Shown piece by piece: positions 60,298-64,000 of a stretch of DNA of 64,000 bases. The translations under genes were made by a program, and so were the position numbers. The stretch comes from Rhipicephalus microplus (Eukaryota > Arthropoda > Arachnida > Ixodida > Ixodidae). The stretch is from contig NC_134701.1 in NCBI RefSeq assembly GCF_043290135.1, positions 7,780,001-7,844,000 on the forward strand. Direction: 5' to 3'. The notes under the pieces were generated by a model. That model had not been told where the DNA came from, ran no database searches, and saw only the letters and a program-made list of their open reading frames with translations. Every line of letters begins with the position of its first letter. Position 1 is the stretch's first letter.

Positions 60298-62676
60298 TGG
60301 TGGTGAGAGTGGAGCAGGACTGTCTCCGTGGCGCAATTGGCTAGCGTGATCGGCTGTTAACCGAAAAGTTGGAGTTTCGAGCCCTCCCGGGAGTGGTGTG
60401 TTGCTTTTTTCTTTGCGCTGATAGCTTTGAAGATATGTTCTGATGGTGGTGAGAGTGGAGCACGACTGTCTCAGTGGCGCAGTTGGCTAGCGCGATCGGC
60501 TGTTAACCGAAAGGTTAGAGGTTCGAGCCCACCCGGTGATGGTGTGGTGCTTTTTTTTCTTTGTGCTGATAGCTTTGAAGATATGTTCTGATGGTGGTGA
60601 GAGTGGAGCAGGACTGTCTCCGTGGCGCAATTGGCTTGCGGGATCGGCTGTTAACCGAAAGGTTTGAGGTTCGTACCCACCCGATTTTGGTGCGGCGCTT
60701 TTTTTTCTTTGCGCTGATAGCTTTGAAGATATGTTCTGATGGTGGTGAGAGTGGAGCAAGACTGTCTCCTTGGCGCAGTTGGCTAGCGCGATCGGCTGTT
60801 AACCAAAAGGTTGGAATTTCGAGCCCTTCCGGGAGTGGTGTGTTGCTTTTTTCTTTGCGGTAATAGCTTTGAAGATATGTTCTAATGGTGGTGAGAGTGC
60901 AGCAGGACTGTCTTCGTGGCGCAATTGGCTAGCGCGATCGGCTGTCAACCGAAAGGTTGTAGGTTCGAGCCCACCCGGTGGTGGTGCGGCGCTTTTTTTT
61001 CTTTGGGGTGATAGCTCTGAAGAAATGTTCTGACGGTGGTGAGAGTGGAGCACGACTGTCTCCGTGGGGCAATAGGCTAGCGCGATCGGCTGTTGACCGA
61101 AAGGTTGGAGGTTCGAGCCCACCCGGTGGTGGTGCGGCGCTTTTTTTCTGTGGGCTGATAGCATTGAAGATATGTTCTGATGGTGGTGAGAGTAGAGCAG
61201 GACTGTCTCCGTGGCGCAATTGGCTAGCGTGATCGGCTGTTAACCGAAAGGTTAGAGGTTCGAGCCCACCCGGTGGTGGTGCGGCGGTTTTTTTCTTTGC
61301 GCTGATAGCTTTGAATATATGTTCTGATGGTGGTGAGAGTGGAGCAAGACTGTCCCCGTGGCGCAATGGGCAAGCGCGATCGGCTGTTAACCGAAAGTTT
61401 GGAGTTTCGAGCCCACCCGGTGGTGGTGCGGCGCTTGTTTTTTCTTTGCGCTGATAGTTTGAAGATATGTTCTGATGGTGGTGAGAGTGGAGCAAGACTG
61501 TCTTCGTGGCGCAAGGGGCTAGCGCGATCGGCTGTTAACCAAAAGGTTGGAATTTCGAGCCCTCCCGGGAGTGGTAAGTTGCTTTTTTCTTTGCGGTAAT
61601 AGCTTTGAAGATAAGTTCTGACGGTGGTGAGAGTGGAGCACGACTGTCTCCGTGGGGCAATAGGCTAGCGTGATCGGCTGTTAACCGAAAGGTTGGAGGT
61701 TCGAGCCCACCCGGTGGTGGTGCGGCGCTTTTTTTTCTTTGGGGTGATAGCTTTGAAGAATTGTTCTGACGGTGGTGAGAGTGGAGCAGGACTGTCTCCT
61801 TGGCGCAATTGGCTAGCGCGATCAGCTGTTAACCGAAAGGTTGGAGGTTCGAGCCCACCCGGTGGTGGTGCGGCGCTTTTTTTTCTTTGGGCTGATAGCT
61901 CTGAAGAAATGTTCTGACGGTGGTGAGAGTGGAGCAGGACTGTCTCCGTGGCGCAATTGTCTTGCGCGATCGGCTGTTAACCAAAAAGTTGGAGGTTCGA
62001 GCTCTCCCGGTGGTGGTGCGGCGCTTTTTTTCTGTGGGCTGATAGCTTTGAAGATATGTTCTGATGGTGGTGAGAGTAGAGCAGGTCTGTCTCCGTGGCG
62101 CAATTGGCTAGCGTGATCGGCTGTTAACCGAAAAGTTTGAGGTTCGAGCCCACCCGGTGGTGGTGCGGCGCTTTTTTTCTTTGGTCTGATAGCTTTGAAG
62201 CTATGTTCTGATGGTGGTGAGAGTAGAGCAGGACTGTCTCCGTGGCGCAATTGGCTAGCGCGATCGGCTGTTAACCGAAAGGTTTGAGTTTCGAGCCCTC
62301 CCGGGAGTGGTGTGTTGCTTTTTTCTTTGCGCTTATAGCTTTGAAGATATGTTCTGATGGTGGTGAGAGTGAAGCACGACTGTCTCTGTGGCGCATTTGG
62401 CTAGCGCGATCGGCTGTTAACCGAAAGGTTGGAGGTTCGAGCCCACCCGGTGATGGTGTGGCGCTTTTTTTTCTTTGTGCTGATAGCTTTGAAGATATGT
62501 TCTGATGGTGGAGAGAGTGGAGCAGGACTGTCTCCGTGGCGCAATTGGCTAGCGCGATTGGCTGTTAACCGAAAGGTTGGAGGTTCGAGCCCACCCGGTG
62601 GTGGTGCGGTGCTTTTTTTCTTTGGGCTGATAGCTTTGAAGGTATGTTCTGATGGTGGTGAGAGTGGAGCAGGACT

Positions 62677-62691
62677 GTCTCCGTGGCGCAA
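62677..62691 (+). pseudogene. Last tRNA-Asn-like unit, cut after nucleotide 15 by the LINE
   Basis: GTCTCCGTGGCGCAA is tRNA nucleotides 1-15. From 62692 the sequence no longer follows the unit. Box A is split, so this remnant cannot be a Pol III gene. Confidence 0.85.
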
Positions 62692-62734
62692 ATCATTCTG
62701 CTTCCGGCAGTCGTGCTGAACGGATCGCAGGATC

Positions 62735-63949
62735 ATGAGCTCCAGCGGAGCGGCGACAGCGGCCAATCTTAGCCGCGGAAACAGGAACGGAGATAGCGAA
62801 TACCAGTTTATTTTGCCGCAAATGCCAAAAGGACGACTTGTTATCAACACCGTGTTTTTACACGGTGATGTACGAGCGAGGCCATACAAGGTCGAAGATT
62901 TCAGGGACGCATTGACGCCAACGGGCCTGCTGCCGGATGTGGTAAGCCTCGGTGCATACCAGGTTAGCCACTTGTGGGCGGTGACATTCAATGATGCCGC
63001 TCCCACAAAACGCCTGCTCGCCTTGAAGGAGCTGCAGGTGAAGGGGCGGCGCTGCGTCGTCGTCGACCCACAGGACCAGCAGGTGCGGCTACGAATTCAC
63101 TGGCTGCTTCACGGGGTGAGCGACGAAGAAGTACGGACGGCGCTGTCGGTTTTCGGCAAGGTCGTGGAGGTGAGCCGTGAGCGATGGCGTGTCCCGGGCA
63201 TGGCCGACAAGTGTTCGACCACGAGAACAGCTCTCCTGAAGCTGAAAAGCGGCGTCAGGGTCGAAGACCTTCCGCACCAGATCAGGATCGATGGAGAGCT
63301 GGCCTTGCTGGTTGTGCCTGGTCGGCCGATGCAATGCTTGCGCTGCCAAGGCAAAGGGCACGTCCGCCGAGAGTGCAAGGTTCCCCGTTGCTCGCGGTGC
63401 AAACGCTTCGGACACGTCGAGGCGGATTGCGTTCGAACGTACGCCAGTGCAATGGGGCCAGCGAAGAACGAGGCGATGGCTGATCACGTCATGGACGCGG
63501 CCGAGGCAGAGGACGCCGCCAAAGGGGTCGGAAGCCCAGTGGTCCCTGTGACTACTGGAGGGGCGGCGCAGGCAGACACACCCAAGTTTCCGGAGACTCG
63601 CCAGCTTTCGACTACACCGGCCAGCGCCCCGTCAGCGGCCGAGCCTGAGCGGGTCGAGACGGACGTGGTTCCAGTGGGGACAGCTGATACAACGGAGGGT
63701 CAGGGAGAGACGGCGGCGGACAGCGACGACGAGATGTGCGTGACCAGCGCCACGCTAAAGCGTCCACTCGACGACTCGGTAGAGCAGGACGGGGCGTCGT
63801 CCACCAGCAGCCAGGAGCCGCCTGCGAAGGCGCCGCAAGGGAGGCGGCGTAGTCTCAAACCTAAGCCGAAAGTCCCTACCGACCAGAGACTGGAGGACAA
63901 GGCAAAAGAAAACAGCGCTGGGAAGCAGGATGGTCCTGGAGGCGGCTAG
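62735..63949 (+). CDS. LINE ORF1 protein (nucleic-acid-binding, two CCHC zinc knuckles)
   Basis: 404 residues from ATG 62735 (G at -3 is absent; the sequence before it is GGATC) to TAG 63947. Residues about 35-110 and 110-195 each have the alternation of beta and helical stretches expected of RRM-like folds (for example the NTVFLHGDV and RIHWLLHGVSDEEV segments). This is my inference from pattern, not a domain hit. Two CX2CX4HX4C knuckles follow at nt 63335-63376 and 63389-63430. The last 160 residues are acidic, Pro/Ser-rich and end in a basic patch, probably disordered. Such proteins coat LINE RNA and act as chaperones during target-primed reverse transcription. The frame has no break, so the copy may be recent. 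GC content and third-position GC are far higher than in the LTR element. Confidence 0.85.
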   Translation: MSSSGAATAANLSRGNRNGDSEYQFILPQMPKGRLVINTVFLHGDVRARPYKVEDFRDALTPTGLLPDVVSLGAYQVSHLWAVTFNDAAPTKRLLALKELQVKGRRCVVVDPQDQQVRLRIHWLLHGVSDEEVRTALSVFGKVVEVSRERWRVPGMADKCSTTRTALLKLKSGVRVEDLPHQIRIDGELALLVVPGRPMQCLRCQGKGHVRRECKVPRCSRCKRFGHVEADCVRTYASAMGPAKNEAMADHVMDAAEAEDAAKGVGSPVVPVTTGGAAQADTPKFPETRQLSTTPASAPSAAEPERVETDVVPVGTADTTEGQGETAADSDDEMCVTSATLKRPLDDSVEQDGASSTSSQEPPAKAPQGRRRSLKPKPKVPTDQRLEDKAKENSAGKQDGPGGG

Positions 63950-63978
63950 CCGAGGGCTGGTCGTGAAGGGTAAGCGCC

Positions 63979-64000
63979 ATGCTCCGGGCCTACTCCTTTA
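63979..64000 (+). CDS. Possible start of LINE ORF2 (partial)
   Basis: An ATG at 63979, 29 nt after the ORF1 stop and in a different frame, opens MLRAYSF and is still open at the window edge. A LINE ORF2 with endonuclease and reverse transcriptase would be expected just here, and its endonuclease usually begins soon after the start. Only seven codons are visible, so the call rests on position. Confidence 0.3.

Larger units (their letters stand above)
6383..62691 (+). repeat. Giant tandem array of tRNA-Asn(GUU)-like Pol III units (~380 copies, monomer ~147.4 bp)
   Basis: The whole 56.3 kb is one monomer repeated head to tail on the plus strand without interruption. Offsets between duplicated blocks (885, 1328, 2804, 3385, 3535, 4273, 4570, 5449, 6046, 7512, 11501 bp) are whole multiples of about 147.4 bp, which gives about 380 copies. 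Each monomer has a 74-nt tRNA-like half with box A (TGGCGCAATTGG type), anticodon loop CTGTTAA and box B (GGTTCGAGCCC), then about 73 bp of spacer that opens with a T-run of about 6-9 and carries the conserved words TGATAGCTTTGAAGATATG and GGTGGTGAGAGTGGAGCA. This matches the known eukaryotic tRNA-Asn body, with no encoded CCA. Copies differ by a few per cent to over 10 per cent and fall into subtypes. Open frames of 60-250 codons on both strands are by-products of repetition and not genes. No other element interrupts the array. Confidence 0.97.
62692..64000 (+). mobile_element. 5' end of a non-LTR (LINE-type) retrotransposon, continues past the window
   Basis: Unique GC-rich sequence starts abruptly inside a tRNA-like unit and within 43 nt opens an ORF1 of LINE type with CCHC knuckles, followed by a probable ORF2 start. 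A leader this short means either an element with a very short 5' UTR or slight 5' truncation. The direction is the same as the array units. The clade cannot be set without the ORF2 reverse transcriptase. The two-knuckle ORF1 would suit Tx1/L1-like or I/Jockey/R1-like elements. Confidence 0.8.

Noticed and set aside
6708..62505. Hundreds of open frames of 60-250 codons on both strands, with repeated words such as PPGGLEPPTFRLTADRAS and KICSDGGESGAGLSPW
   Set aside because: They are translations of the tRNA-like unit and its spacer in different frames. The monomer is not a multiple of three, so frames drift and stop irregularly. The antisense PPTFRLTADRA type is a familiar spurious protein from tRNA DNA. 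No start context, codon bias or domain supports coding.
6383..62691. CRISPR array
   Set aside because: The period is regular, but the spacers are themselves conserved repeats, the unit is a tRNA-like sequence with Pol III signals, the surrounding elements are eukaryotic, and no cas-like gene is present.
6383..62691. About 380 functional tRNA-Asn genes
   Set aside because: Nearly all copies I inspected have mismatches in the acceptor, T-stem or anticodon stem. I call tRNA-like units and leave function open.
63089..63900. Antisense and alternative-frame open stretches over the LINE ORF1
   Set aside because: GC-rich coding DNA commonly leaves other frames open; only the plus-strand frame with the CCHC knuckles is supported.

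Overview
The window looks like animal nuclear DNA, most likely from an arthropod. A hard tick is my best guess, because the gag proteins of both retroelements have a tick-like flavour, but I could not search to confirm this. No ordinary single-copy host gene is visible. The window has three parts, all reading left to right: an LTR retrotransposon (1-6382), a very long tandem array of a tRNA-Asn-like unit (6383-62691), and the 5' end of a non-LTR retrotransposon (62692-64000).

The LTR element is a young, apparently intact Ty3/gypsy-class element. Its 5' LTR starts before the window. The first reading frame (822-3764) encodes a coiled coil, a capsid-like Gag, two CCHC knuckles, a DTG protease and a complete integrase (HHCC, D-D-35-E, GPF module). 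A second frame (overlap from 3656, ending 5224) encodes reverse transcriptase and RNase H. Integrase therefore comes BEFORE reverse transcriptase, the Ty1/copia-like order of the Gmr1-like group of Ty3/gypsy elements, and the capsid has a SCAN-like stretch that fits the same group. A GTTAAAA heptamer in the overlap is a good candidate -1 frameshift site. The two LTRs differ by one substitution and one 1-bp indel over 752 bp.

The array is the outstanding feature: 56.3 kb, about 380 direct head-to-tail copies of a unit averaging about 147.4 bp. The first half of each unit is a 74-nt tRNA-Asn(GUU)-like sequence with box A, a GTT anticodon loop and box B. The second half is a spacer opening with a T-run of about 6-9, a potential Pol III terminator. 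Each unit thus looks like a self-contained Pol III gene. However, the usual cloverleaf has recurrent mismatches (acceptor stem, T-stem, pair 27-43), so most copies are probably not normal Asn tRNAs. They could be tRNA-derived pseudogenes amplified as a satellite, or genes for a different Pol III RNA. Some units carry other anticodons: GTC in at least 19, and GTA, CTT and GGT once each. Larger blocks of 6 to 78 units are duplicated within the array at offsets that are whole multiples of the monomer, as expected from unequal exchange.

The right end is cut by a LINE-type element whose ORF1 (62735-63949, two CCHC knuckles) is intact; ORF2 would start at about 63979. The LTR element joins the array after what would be tRNA position 4, and the LINE joins after position 15, both in the direction of tRNA transcription. 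Two unrelated retroelements thus broke the unit in its first 15 nt, at or just before box A. This raises the possibility that the array attracts retroelements.
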